A DNA stretch of 64,000 bases from Allacma fusca (Eukaryota; Arthropoda; Collembola; Symphypleona; Sminthuridae), in contig OX359247.1 in assembly GCA_947179485.1 (NCBI GenBank), forward strand, positions 8,957,060-9,021,059, written 5' to 3'. The notes beneath the pieces are model-generated. The model saw nothing but the letters and a program-made list of their open reading frames with translations. It searched no databases and was not told the DNA's origin. The number at the start of each line of letters is the position of its first letter. Position 1 is the first letter of the stretch. Positions 51,659 through 64,000 of the stretch are shown here, piece by piece. The position numbers and the translations under genes were made by a program.

Positions 51659-54600
51659 CTGGAAAGAGACAAACCCATTAGAGATCCTTACCCTGACACA
51701 CGTATTCATCCCTGATATTTATGTATGATGGTGAAATATATTTGGAAAGAGAGAGGGGGGAGATAAAATTGGGTTAAGATGCATATGAAAATAACGTGAG
51801 CGGGGAATAATTTATAACATGCTCGGAAGAATTATTATTTCCTGAACAAAAATAATTCTTTTGTATATCCTCCCAATAGCGGGGCAACATACAGGGATTT
51901 TTTTTGGGTGCAATGATATTAGCAATAATAAAGCAATATTTTCCTTTCTCCCTAAATCACTCAAGTTAGGAGAAAGCAGGAGAAACAAAGCACGTATGCG
52001 TAATCTATCGCCAGGGTGTGTGTGTCTGTGTGGGCAGGGAACATAGGACAAAGTACAATTTATTCATGGCGGGAAAGATATGGAAGCTCAATATATTGCA
52101 TCATGAAATGATACTCAGCAGCTGGTGGCTCATATAGTAGGTCCCATTAATGGTGTATAAGTACTCGGCGGGTGTGTTTCGTCCTTGGGACAGAACCCGA
52201 AACTATGAGTTTCTATATCTATCTATAGATATCCATCTACCCCAGTAATAGAGCCGGAGTAGGTATTTCCACGAGTTATGTTCCATGCTCCAATAAATAC
52301 GTAAAGCCAGAGAGGCAGAAAAAAAATCACTGTTGTGAATCCTTAAACGACTCTCATTTTCCGCAAAAAGAATAGAAAAATTCCACAGGATTTCCCATTT
52401 TATTTCTGGGTGTAGAAGTGTGCATGAGTCTCTGTCTGTATACTTTGAAGGTTGATGTATTTCAGGTCCTGGGTACTGCCTACACCCACAGAAGAAAAAC
52501 AAACGGTAGTTTTTATTTTTCAACTCATCCAATCTCTGCAGTTGAGACTCCGATTCCTTTCTTTTTTTCTTCATTTCTTTTAGATTCTCTCCCTGTCTCT
52601 CTTTCACTCCGCAGAATTTCTCTTCTTACAAAAGACACATGAGGAATGCCACGGGAGAAGTCAAGACTCAGTATTTTATTTCTCACGAAGTACATCTGCT
52701 CATTTATAGGAGCTCAGCTCGGTGAGCATATTATGGGTGGGCTGGTGGAAGTGTGAGGGAAAGCGTTAGATTTAAAAGTAAGACTGTTCTGAGGTTCTAT
52801 TACTCCAAGTATTTATTTATAAGCAAAAAATAAAACAACAGGAGGATTTTACAGACAGGAAACGCATATGCCTTATCATTTTAAGAGGCTGAGGTATAGA
52901 TAAGAAGGAATTGAACATCGCTTTTTCATGCATACTTTCCCCATGTGCTCTCGCACGAAAAAGGTCCGCTCAACATTCAACAAACTTTTTTTTTCAGACG
53001 GACTCCCTTGTGCTTTCAGACTCTGACTCCCCTGATTGCTCTGGTGTTTTCAATGATTTTTCTTCTTTTCTCAGCTTTGTATAGCAGTTGAGCAGAGTGT
53101 ACTTGTGTATATACTATATGACAATATATTAAGCTTCACCGTACTTTCTCTCACTTTCCCTATTTCCTCTACATTCAGTCCGGCTGGTCCAAGAGAGTTC
53201 TACAATGAAAGATTAATCCCAGCCTTTCCGTCTCTGAGTACAATACAATCTACTCCCGTATTTTAGGAACATTTTTCCGCCTCGCTACAACTTGTCCAAG
53301 AACAACACATTTTTAGAAACACATGCATTCCCTCTTTAAGGTCCACTCAAACATACAACCGTCCTTTGGATATGGGCTCAGAGCCCCGAAAACAATCGCC
53401 CATCTCCTAACTTTACATTTTCAGGGTAAAAACTCTGATTTTATCCTTTCTAAATATACAGAGCTGGATCTATCTACAATACCCCTGACAGGGTGTAGGA
53501 AGGCTTGAGGAGTGGGATGCGTAAAGGTCCGATGAGGATTGCAACGAGTGTGGATATATCCATGTGAACGTTTAAATCCTCCACTAGGGTTTGTGTCATT
53601 CTTACAATAGTCCAGACTCAAGTGCCATTCAGTAATTATGCATGGATGTATTTCTGAATTTTTACAATCAACTTCCTTTCCCTCCCTGGAGAACAGGTCT
53701 CAGAGCTGAGGAGTTGCCATGGTGGAGTTTAAACTCCCAGGACTTTCACTTTGCCAGGGAAACGTGTAGGAGCCTGTAGCCAAGGGGATTTTCACAACCA
53801 CGTTTCCATCCGCTGGTTGAGCTAAAATTGCAACTTTCTCCAAACTCTTTCTCTCCCTGGTCATGAAATAATTTATTGAAAAGTTAAACATACATTGGTT
53901 TTTCAGGCATGTACACATGCATATGCAGGGACCGTAGGAGCCTCGTCGACCTCACTGGGGAAACTTGTTCTGAATGTAATATAATTTTTATGCTGTGAAA
54001 GTAATGTGGGGCTGTGTACATTCCTCTACGCACTCCCATGCTTTATAAGGCTGCCTCATAAATACACTTTTAAGTTTATCCTACCCCTGTATGAATGTGT
54101 GGCACATCAGATGCTGACTATACGAAAATTTGTCATTCCTGGACGCCGAAATATAAATTTTGTCTGGCTCTCCTCCTCCTAGTCCTACACTCTGTCCCGT
54201 TGTCTGTCAACTTTCACCTCACATCTGCGGATGAACATTCGCAACTTTCAGAACTGAACAGGTGTTCCATTAGTAAAAGCATCTAAGTAGGTTTTGAGGA
54301 AGTTGCCAAAATTGTCTACACTATTTAGAAAATTGGAGCTGCGGAAAGTTTTTCCATCAAGCTATCAATAATTTTGAATTTTTTTAAAAAAGACTTTCTT
54401 TTCGTACAAAAAAAGCGAAATGATGGGCATTTGTATGGAAGGAGAAAGTAGCGCTAGGAAGTACATATGGAGATGTGTAAGTGCATATGGGATAAGTAAT
54501 ATATCATGGAGGGGCAGGCACGTACTCCCAGAAGGATCAAATACAGGAAGGAATTTGGAGCAGTAAGTATATGACGAAGGTTCAAAGTTTTCTTGTACTT

Positions 54601-57600
54601 AAATTGGAAAGAGTAAAAGATTTAAAAAGTAAAGCAGAGGAGGAAAGTTTTCATAAAGTTTCTCTTCATTTTTCCTCTTGAATGACCAATTAGAACAAGA
54701 AGTATTAAGTTTTAAGTTTTATTATGAATTCTAACTTGAGCGTCTGTCATGAGATAAAAGAATATGGTTGGGAAGCTTCGTTCAATCCTTCACTCCTGTA
54801 GCTCAGCCACGTAATATTTGATGAAGCATATGTATATTTATAGTTTGAGTAGAAAAAAATTGACTCAAGCCCTTTTCTTATAAATTAAACAAACCTTCTG
54901 AAATAATAATACTTCGTCATTTATTTTGCTCTAGGGCGTAAACCATTAGAATAAATTGGTAAATTGCTTTGATTCTCGGTTGAATTTATTGTCAGGGAAA
55001 GTATCTATAGACAGGAGATGGAAGGAGAGAACCCAGCCCTTGTTTTCATTTAAATGATATTTTTCCTCTCCAATTTTGGGAAGGTTTCGTGTTTCCATTC
55101 CATATTCCATCTTGAGCATCTGGTTAAAGTGATATTATTGGAATTATGGTGAAACCATATATTATGATGTGAGAGCTAATGCTGTAGCACTAACATAAAA
55201 AACAACTTTGGGAAATAAAATTCGTTCAGCGATCAAGGCTCTGCATACTTTCTCCGCAGTGATAGAAGTCTATGGATCCCCACAAACTCCAGGGGAGTCA
55301 ATTGCATTGGTGATTCCAGTGGTGAAAAGGTATAGTCATTTTCCTACGCTTCCTTTTTTGTTCTCATTCGATTTCTTCAGTCTCTTCATATAGCACCAAA
55401 AATTACATTTTGGCTGAATAGTTTCCTATTATTTCAATGCTCGTTCCTGGCCTTTGTCTCCTTGAACCATTTCCTTCATTTGTTCAACCTAAATACATTA
55501 GTGGAATATAAAGGGATATTTCCCTGCCACGCCCTCCATGTTTATACCATTGGCAGGTTTTATTGTTAGAATTATATTTTAAATAGATACTTTAACAATG
55601 AGCAACGTTAATTATGAGAAAACCCATCGTCCAATCCATCTCTCCTCGGTAATGCTTTCACTACTTTCTCTACTTTCACTGCTTTGACTTTGCTTTCCCT
55701 CAGATACAAATTCATGATAATTTCGAAAACAGACCTTCTTATAAAATTCTCTAATGCATAAATGTTATTGTCCTAAAATTGTAGATCTAGTGTAAATGAT
55801 AAAACTGTGGTAAATAAAATACAAGATTCTATTTTTTTCAAGAATTTTAAGCCAATTTGAGAAGATGATGGTGAAGTGAATTCAGATAGAAAGGCTAAAT
55901 GAATAAACTCAGATTTTATAATTCCGAGGGAGATTGTTTACATTTGGCTGTTTATTGCACCGATTCTACATGCATATATGGACAGCAAGGGGGAAATAAA
56001 TCGGGTTTATTTCAAAAACTAGCTCACCCTTTTTCCAGTTTTATTTGCAAACGGAAACCCCAGCTTTTACAACACGTACAGCTGATATTGATGGTGTGGG
56101 TGCAAGTAAAGTTGGACTTTTATGCCCGCACTATAAAATACTACTGGGGGTTTAACCTGGGAAAAATGCTCACAAGGTGTACCATCCATATTCAAAAGAA
56201 GGACTGGAAGGATTTCAATATTCGTTGTTGTTCGTGATAAAGCAGACCTCACTTTTTCGTATTTATTCTTGCATACACGGGCTCTGTGGGATAGGGCAAG
56301 TAGTAAAAGTTCAGCTGCAAATTTGCGGCTTACTGTTTCATCATGCATTTTGCTCACTGCTGATCGCGAAACCTTTCTCTGTGTTGATATGCATGTGGGC
56401 ATCTGGGACATGCATATGCATAAAAGGAGAAACGCTGAAATTTATGAGGGAATGAATAGGTTTAAGCATGGTAATTACATGAGGACAGTTAGCTATAAAT
56501 TAAATTAGCAACTTGAGTGGTCCTGAAAATCCCTCCAACTGGTTTCGAATTATGTTCTCAACCCAGGATTAGCTACAATAATGATATTGTATTAACCTGT
56601 GATGCCGTACAGAGCTTTTAGATGACAATGAATATTTTTCTGCGTGCACGCTTACTAGAATGCTATTACGAAAAAATGTATATGCATCTGCATGGTGAAA
56701 GCACTGGAGAAAATACAAAGCATGTGGTACTAGAAAACACTGGAGAAAGTAGAAAATATTGGTGAAAGTAGAAAGCACTGGAGAAAGTACAATGCTTAAA
56801 CAATAGAAACTTTCTGTAGTTTCTACTTCACAACTATCAAAAACTTTGTTGAAATAAAGGCTAATATTGCGAGTTTGGAAGAACGTACATACATATGTAG
56901 TTATTATTTATGAGCCTACACACAAATACGGAAAAACCAGTGATGCATCATTGCATCAACAGCGAACGAGAGCTACTTGACGTCGGCGTAATATCCGGAC
57001 CGATTTACCTCCAACTGCACTCGAGAACATTGAAGGAGTGCATTGACATATTTTAAAGTAGGAATAGTACCTACGTATATAGGCTGATGTTGATAATTCC
57101 CCCAATCTAATGTTCGTGCCTCTTTGTCTTCCTTTCCCCCTTCCCAGGAATGTGCATACAGAAGTACGGAATCTCCAACCATCCAAATTTTCCGCCCGCA
57201 TTGTGCTCACACGCATCAGGTATTGTAGGTGAAAGTGGGCTCGCACGGCTGTCACATTACGAGAGTTTTGTCTTCCTACGAATTCAGCTCAAGTAACATT
57301 GATCATAATCATGGTCGGTACGCGCCCAGAGTAAATGGAAAGGTTGCTGTAACCACAGAGTCGATACACTGGAAATGCCCTGAGGACACTCGATGACTCC
57401 GAAACTGGATGGACTATATGCAAGTACATGAATAAAGAAAGACATGTGTCCTTCCTACAGACCTTATGCAATGGGATCAAATTTGGGCCTGAGAGTTTAT
57501 GCAATAGGAAAATTTGGCGGGGATTGTCCCTGAATTTGCATGTCCCTATTCTATACACCTACTACCTTCCATATGCTACGCTTCTCCTTGGAATATAAGT

Positions 57601-60600
57601 TCTGTGTCGTATTTGTATTATGGGATAGTATATTCAGGTATTTATGGGACAATCGTACATAGAGGTGAAAGTACGACTGAGGGGGGACGTGTAAGTCTTC
57701 TTATGCATGGATTTTGTGAGGGAAAGTATGGAGATTGGGAGGGATAGGATTTTATGCTACTCTTGCTGATCCTCGGTGCAGATAAGCTGCCTCGTATTAC
57801 AGCCCTAGTTGGACAGAAATATGCTTAAGAGAGAAGGAGCTTTGCAATTCATTCGTCCGCTCTTTCTCTCCCACTCACTTAGTCTCGGGCCCCAGTTCAT
57901 CGCCGTATGCACGCAGTGTCAACAGAGTTAAACCCATTTCCTCCAATGTAAATAGAAGATCTGCAGTGAGGTAGAATAATAACTATAGTGCATGTAAGTA
58001 AGTGGGAGATGGGGATGACGGTGACCATCAATTCTTTTCTCAGGCGAAAGTAAAAATTGCGTGCAATATTGGCAGATTCCGGAGGCTTTCACCAGAGCTT
58101 CCAGTCCCCGTCTGCAGAAGCCTCAGCCTCCTCGCTACAAGTTCTTTTACTGGTGAATAAAAAATAGAGCAAAAAACTAACTCACACATTCAGGCTGGGT
58201 GTTGGTCCGTGCATATTTTCATCACTTGTGCTAGTCACAGTGTTTTGAGGAGGGTGATGCAGCCAGTTCAGCTAGGACAAGTATCTACATGAAGACCCTT
58301 AGCCTTTCTCCCCTTATGGTGGTCTGCGCTCATAGGCTCCTAAAATGTCTGTTAGACAGCTCGTCCTATATCTATGCATGTGTCACTACAGATATGCACA
58401 CAAGGAGGAAAGGAATGAGAGGGAAAAAATAGGGAAAGAATCTAAGAACGAGCCATGAGTTATTGACGGTCGGAAGGAAGGAAGCAAGAAGGCGAGAGAG
58501 AGAGAGAGCAAAAGCATCGTTTTGCGTTCGAAATCAGAAAATATGGCCATCGACCCAACTGACTCTCCGTCTAGATCAAATGTGCCAGATAAACCATGAG
58601 AATTTGCTCGTGTGCCCACCTTCTTTTCACTCCTCGTTTCTTTTCTGCTTGTCGACACTTATGTGAGTCCTCTCAGACCATCAACTCTATCCAATCCCCT
58701 CTTTTTTCCTCACTTACTTCGGCTCCGTGAAGAACAATGCACAGCTCTCAAATATTTCCTTACAATGTTTCTCCTCTTTGCTCTTTGGAGAAAATCACTC
58801 CGTACAAGTACGTACAAGGCTACATGCTTTCTCCACAGTCATTCTTACATTTCTGATCATTCAATCCAATGCACTTCAACTATTGAAATTTAATGCAACT
58901 ATCTCTCGGCGTCCTTCACTTTTGTCCGACGTAAACGGCAAATTCTTCTCAAATATCTTCCCAACTTTCTCTTTTCCCTCTGCGACAAATCCCTTCTGTC
59001 TATTAGGACATACACTTGCAACGTGAACGGGGAAGTCAAACATTTTTCCCCAAAGTCGTCAATCTTCAATCAGATAAGAAAAACTGGGACACGGATCTAA
59101 AATACGACTTGCACCGATCTCATGATTATTCTTTTTTTCAAAAACATTTTCCATTCTTTCCCCGAAGATCCTTCTTCATGAATTTTTCCCGGAAAAGGCA
59201 ATTCACACTTGACAGCCGTGCACTTTCCTCCACATTTTTTCCCCATCCAGGCTACTTGAACATGTGCAAAATACGTATATTGTATAAAACATTTCCTAGG
59301 ATTTAAATTTAATTCTACTTTATTTTACTGAGTTGATCTTACGGAAAGTAAAAAGTAGAACTCATCCTAATGCTTGGCAATTCACTCAGGTTTGGGAATG
59401 TCCTAAGTTCAATTTAATTTTAATTATTTTAATATATCCAGAATTTATAGATGTAGATACATACATATTATGCATGTATTTAGTCCTTTCCTTTAGATCC
59501 ATCTTTCCTTTTTTAAAAACCAATGAGTAAAATTTCTGAGAAAATCTTCTTCCGTAACGGAAGCACCCTTTGAATAGCACAGTTTAAGTCAAGTGTCCCG
59601 GACATATTTAAGGTATACAAACCTCATGAGAATAAGAGATTCTGCGAATATAAGATCAATTATTCAATAGGATTCTGTTTTTAATGGGAGCTAATTTATT
59701 TAGAGGAAGGGATTCGCGTAGGAAATTTCTACTCGGGAAATTCTAAATTCTGGGTCAAAGAAGACTTTGAGTATGTTCAGTTGGAGGAAGACAACATGTT
59801 TGCTTTCCTGTATCGACAAAGACGGAAGTAAGTGAAAGTGGCAGTGATCTATCTCCTGGAATGTAGGTCCGGACGGTGAAAAAATCTTCTCACTCCGATC
59901 ATTACAGCTACCTTCCTGTTTACATTCGAGTCAACCCGAGCGTGTAAAAGGCAACTGAATGTTTTCCACCATCGTAGATCCCTTCGGCCTACATACAGAA
60001 CTCTCCTTTTTAAACTACTTTCTCCTTTGCGCCCTTTTCAAATGCATAGTCAATGGCAGTAAATAAATATAACTCTAAGGATACGGTGCTAATAATAGTA
60101 ACTCCTTATGCTCCATTTTAGGGAAAAGTGCGTAAAAGTTTGTACACAAACTTTTACACTAATTGCAAGATTTTTCCAGAGTAATGAAAAAGGTACAAGT
60201 TGTACTTTCACTCTGGCTGCTTTCTTCACTTTCATAATTATCCCCGCCCATATCAGACTCCAGGAATTACCTAAGTTTCAAAAAATTTTGATGCTGGCTG
60301 GAAAGGATGATCAGAAGTTTAGACGTAATTTCACGTAATGTATACAATAGTATGCAGAAAAATGTGTTTATCCTCAACGCAAAAAAAGATGTGGAGACCT
60401 AGCAAAAATAATATCCCAGATGGAAGCATTGATCTTGTCCAGGATTTAAAGGCAACTTCGGACCTCAATAGGAAAAATTAATTAAAATTTAGAAACAAAC
60501 TTTGGAGAGAAAGTAAATTCCTGGTTGTAGTCCACGTGCAGAAGTAGATCCTAAAAATTTCGCGGATGTTCGTGGGGGGGGGGAGGGGAAATTGCGGGCG

Positions 60601-60815
60601 AGTAAATTGAAAATTTCTTACGGAATGTCGCTTTCACAGATATAGAAGAATACAAAAAAATTGGGGAAAACACAAATCACTCTGTACCATGAAACCTTCA
60701 GAGTGTCACGCAACCCATACATCTTGTAGTCCGTGCTCATTTTCGGATTTTATCACCAACCAAGAAATCATTAGCTTCATAATAGAAAGTATTGAGCGGG
60801 CCGAGAATTTATTAC
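51659..60815 (-). other. Host intron within Ig domain 1 (9.2 kb)
   Basis: No exon supported. Contents: a short minisatellite at 56698-56790 built on an ACTGGAGAAAGTAGAAA-like unit; ACTTTCTCC at 53833, 55247 and 60017 (inverse at 54441, 56742, 56780); a (GA)n patch near 58496; and a G-rich run at 60572-60587. Confidence 0.6.
56698..56790. repeat. Degenerate minisatellite containing GGAGAAAGTA
   Basis: Successive phrases AAGCACTGGAGAAAATACAA, AACACTGGAGAAAGTAGAAA, ATTGGTGAAAGTAGAAA and GCACTGGAGAAAGTACAA are variants of one unit of about 17-20 bp, with irregular spacing. Confidence 0.7.
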
Positions 60816-60948
60816 CTGTAGATTGGAATACTTTCATCTCCCCGGAACCACAGCACCATGTACACGGAGTCATCCCGACGACTTGGCTTCAGCTCGCAAG
60901 GCATCTCTATTCGCTTCCCCACTACCCCTTCCACTGGAACGGATATTT
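60816..60948 (-). CDS. Sidestep-family adhesion protein, first half of Ig domain 1
   Basis: Found by translation between splice sites: ISVPVEGVVGKRIEMPCELK, then DDSVYMVLWFRG and IPIY. It gives the first Ig1 cysteine and the V-L-W-(F/Y) core; the split codon completes Ser as IPIYS-FDVRG, as expected for the family. The acceptor TTTTCACCGCAG precedes 60948 and the donor GTAAT follows 60816. The exon begins in phase 1, so a signal-peptide exon must lie upstream, probably beyond 64000. Confidence 0.86.
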
Positions 60949-63900
60949 CTGCGGTGAAAATAATCAAAGATGTAATTAATACTTAGTTATACTTCCCTTA
61001 TTGGAAACACATTTCCCACATTTCCTTCTCTCCTGTCTACCCCGAAGGAAATACATCATTCTTGTCTTTCATACATATCTAGTATGCAATTTCTCTTTAG
61101 GAAGTTAATAGATCCCATAACTACATCAAAATTTGGAGAAAGCATCAGACTCGAAGTTCATCTCTGCCCCGATCAAATGTGTAAGCTTTGGAATGAATAC
61201 TACCCTCCAACATTTCAAAAGTGGGTTTAAGCGTGGTACAATTTTTAAAAGATTTTTTGGAATATGGACCAACAAATGTATCAAAATTGTAAAGAAGTAT
61301 GCGAACTCCATTCGCAAAAACATCTCACAATGGGAAAGGAACATTTCATGGTAAAAGCATGCTTCAAATCGGAAAGGAAATCCTGTGTCGGGAAGTGAAC
61401 TTTTCATAATCTCATGTACCTCGGAAATCGCCGACACGCTGCAAATAACATTATGTGACGCAAAGGGAAAGTCAGAGTTTGAATGAAATTGGTTCTCAGT
61501 AGCTCACGTATGCAAGGACCCGGGAAGAGTTGCTGCAACAGAGAGTGGGATATTATGCTTTGACATTTAAAAAGCTGCCTTTTAATTCAGGATGTGAAAT
61601 CATGCTCCTGGACGGAAACCCGGGTTATAGAGATGGGAGGAAGTACAGGGGCTATGCATACTAATGGCAGCAGCATTTATAGGCGTCTAAATTACCTGCA
61701 GGTGTCCAAGTCTCAACAAATAGCCCATGGACATTTCTACCCCAGTGCATGTTACATTTAAAATTATTATTCTGCATTGGAACATACTCATATAAGGACA
61801 TGCACTCTTTCATCTCGAAGGAGTCCCGTTGAGTTTGACGTAATTACCTTATAGTTTTGGAGTAGGGCTGCATATGCAAGTGAGAGCCCTGTTTCATCTT
61901 AATGGAGCCAAACGCACTGAAAATTGGGCATGATGAGTGCAAGTAACCAAATGTACAAGACGCATCGTATGAATTTATTTAGCCAAATCTGCTCCCATGT
62001 ATCCCTGTAGCATCGTTTTGTCGGGGCATTTGACATTAAATGTGAGTTGGGGGAAACATTTCGGGCAATTTAAAAATGCTCTGCATCAAGGAAATAAATA
62101 GGATATATGGTAGGCGGGCTCCACATGTATGTAATTATGTACATGCAGAATGCAAGCATAAGGAAAATTGTGTGGGAGAGGATATTTATTTTATTTAAGA
62201 AAAGTCTTAGAAAGTAGCATATAGTGAAAGCACGTATGTATATAATAGAAGAGCATGAAATTCCTCTAGATTGCATTCCTCTTCAGATCTAATGAAAGAC
62301 TGCCCAAAGTCTTGGCACTTCTCAAGCTCTTTCTGATGGAGTGGAGGGAAGCGTCTATACTGTACAGATTTAGAACATTGAGGCATGTTCTGAATCCTTC
62401 CCTTGCGGATGACCATGACTAAATACATAGAGGAAAATGTCGGATATACTTTCCAACGGAAGGAAATACTTTCCTTGGGTAGGAAAAAAAATTCTGGGGG
62501 TACTATTTCTTAATCTGCTGTGACAACAGATGGTTTTCTCCAGATAAGTGCAGTCAATTTGTAGTAGCCTCAAAGGGAGGATGATGGTACTCCGAGAGAA
62601 AATGTTTCCCATATATAGGGAAAGAGATAGGATGAGGAGGGAGAAAAACCCCTAAGTTTGTTTTCTCTGAAATTGAACTAGTAATAATAAGATCTGTACA
62701 AGTTTCCATCCTAGCAAATAGTTTGCGAATTGAATAGAATTTTTCACGCATGGCTCACAGTAGCCATGTTCTAATGAAAAATGCATTTTCCCCAGATGCA
62801 TAAAATGCTCTTAGACGATTTCAGCGTCCGTCTAAAGAATTCATAAGTTGGAATGAGAGAATCAAATAAAAGCCTGGAAATTCCTACCAGGGACGCCGTC
62901 ATAGATGCGGAAAAATCTCCCAGCTTCAGCTACAATCTACGGTATGTTTCATCTGCGTAAACCCCTCTGTATATGACGGGTTCTACGTCTACACAGGTAT
63001 GTACAAAGGTCAGCCAGTTTCCCAGGTACGGAGCTGCATAACACTCCAAGTCAATTCGGAATCTTGTGAGAACGTACCATGAGCCTGAGTTTTCCCACTA
63101 GCCATACAGTACTAGGCTATTTCCATGTGTGGAAATCCCTTCAGTGTCTCAGGTTGACAGAGGTGAGGCCGAGAAACATAGCTTATTTTGCTAATGCGGC
63201 CGGTGAAAGTAGCAGGTTTTTCATAGGGGAGTAATTTTATGCGCAGTTATGTAACTTTCCCGTTCCTTCCTAAAAGAAAGGAGGCTATAGGAGTAAATAC
63301 AGGTGCACAAGGAATGACGTCCAGCCCAACTTATCTCTTCAAGTTATCTTGTAGGAAAAAAAACTCGTATTTTTCTCCACAACTTCTTAGGTCGCTCAGG
63401 CGTTCTCTCTCTCAAATTTTTCTAGGTCTGTCTGAGCAGAGCATACCCGGAACTGGATAACTCAAGCCCATATAGACCTACACATATGTACGTTCATCAT
63501 AGCCTATGGAGAAAGCACCATGTACTTACGAATACTTGTCCAAGGCACGCTAGGCTTGTACCTAGCTATTCCGCTTTTAGTAGATACTTGTAGATAGATA
63601 AAGATAGTAGGAAGTCTGGGTTAGAGGAAGAGATACCATGCATGGAATTTTCCTCACAATATTCAACTTTCTCCAAGCATTTTTAAGAACTGGATTGTGT
63701 AATTTCAAGCTATTACCAGTGTGAATGTTTTCAAGTATCTATTTATGAAACAGGTCTCTCTATTTGAACAAACCTATACAGGGGAATTTATAGTTGGATG
63801 CAAATAAACGAACATAATTATTTATAAGCTCTTACATTTGTAAATGTTTCCCTCCCAGAATTCCGTGTGTTGAAAATAACTACACTGTACACAGGTACCT

Positions 63901-64000
63901 GGAACTAGTATCCTTTCACGTAGCCGCTCATTTCATCATAAACTGCCATCCATTGAATGATGGTCGGGGAAAATTCACAACTTTAATACGATTCAAACTA
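60949..64000 (-). other. Host intron upstream of the Ig1 exon (partial)
   Basis: Continues past the window end. I looked for a signal-peptide exon on the minus strand with a phase 1 donor and found no convincing one. One ACTTTCTCC copy at 63666; GGAGAAAGC variants at about 61136 and 63508. Confidence 0.55.

Noticed and set aside
60689..60979. Plus-strand 96-aa frame
   Set aside because: It is the shadow of the host Ig1 exon on the other strand, which has splice sites and family motifs.

Overview
The window is arthropod, most probably insect, genomic DNA. Two things fill it: part of a large, minus-strand cell-adhesion gene of the sidestep (Side) immunoglobulin family, and a complete Polinton/Maverick virus-like transposon of 17,322 bp inserted in one of its introns. 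Neither end of the host gene is present. Between its exons lies intronic DNA rich in dinucleotide runs and pyrimidine tracts.

Host gene. Reading right to left, nine exons (60948-60816, 51658-51450, 48969-48859, 47890-47687, 42929-42781, 36279-36135, 7566-7436, 1036-877, 606-298) join in frame into 1,551 nt (517 codons). They encode five consecutive Ig domains, each with its cysteine pair; domains 1 to 4 are each split by one intron, and all inter-domain introns are phase 1. The signal-peptide exon should lie beyond 64000, and the fibronectin, transmembrane and tail exons before position 1.

Polinton, 9689-27010. It has 75-bp perfect terminal inverted repeats beginning AG and ending CT, and a perfect 6-bp target duplication CGCGGT (9683-9688 and 27011-27016). 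It sits in the 28.6-kb intron between host Ig3 and Ig4. From left to right the plus strand carries a 531-aa internally duplicated zinc-ligand protein, then a tightly packed virion cluster: a conserved Polinton virion protein, a basic amphipathic core/lytic-type protein, a double jelly-roll-type capsid protein and an adenain-like protease. Two minus-strand virion-type genes follow, one with a -1 frame break on a classic slippery heptamer. Then come the plus-strand DDE integrase, a protein with DLS (CtBP-like) motifs, and a spliced cysteine-rich gene. The minus strand ends with the FtsK/HerA-type packaging ATPase and protein-primed-type DNA polymerase B.

How the parts fit. Integrase plus polymerase B explains replication and insertion; capsid proteins, protease and ATPase describe a virion-assembly module. 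Several element genes appear to share a core promoter (TATA-like box, then TCATT initiator). At least two genes are spliced, including the polymerase, which gains two upstream exons with paired C-x-C-x12-H-x4-C motifs. Identical terminal repeats, identical target duplications and nearly intact genes point to a recent insertion. The least explained parts are the 531-aa duplicated protein, the DLS-motif protein, the spliced cysteine-rich protein, the polymerase N-terminal exons and the frameshifted small protein.
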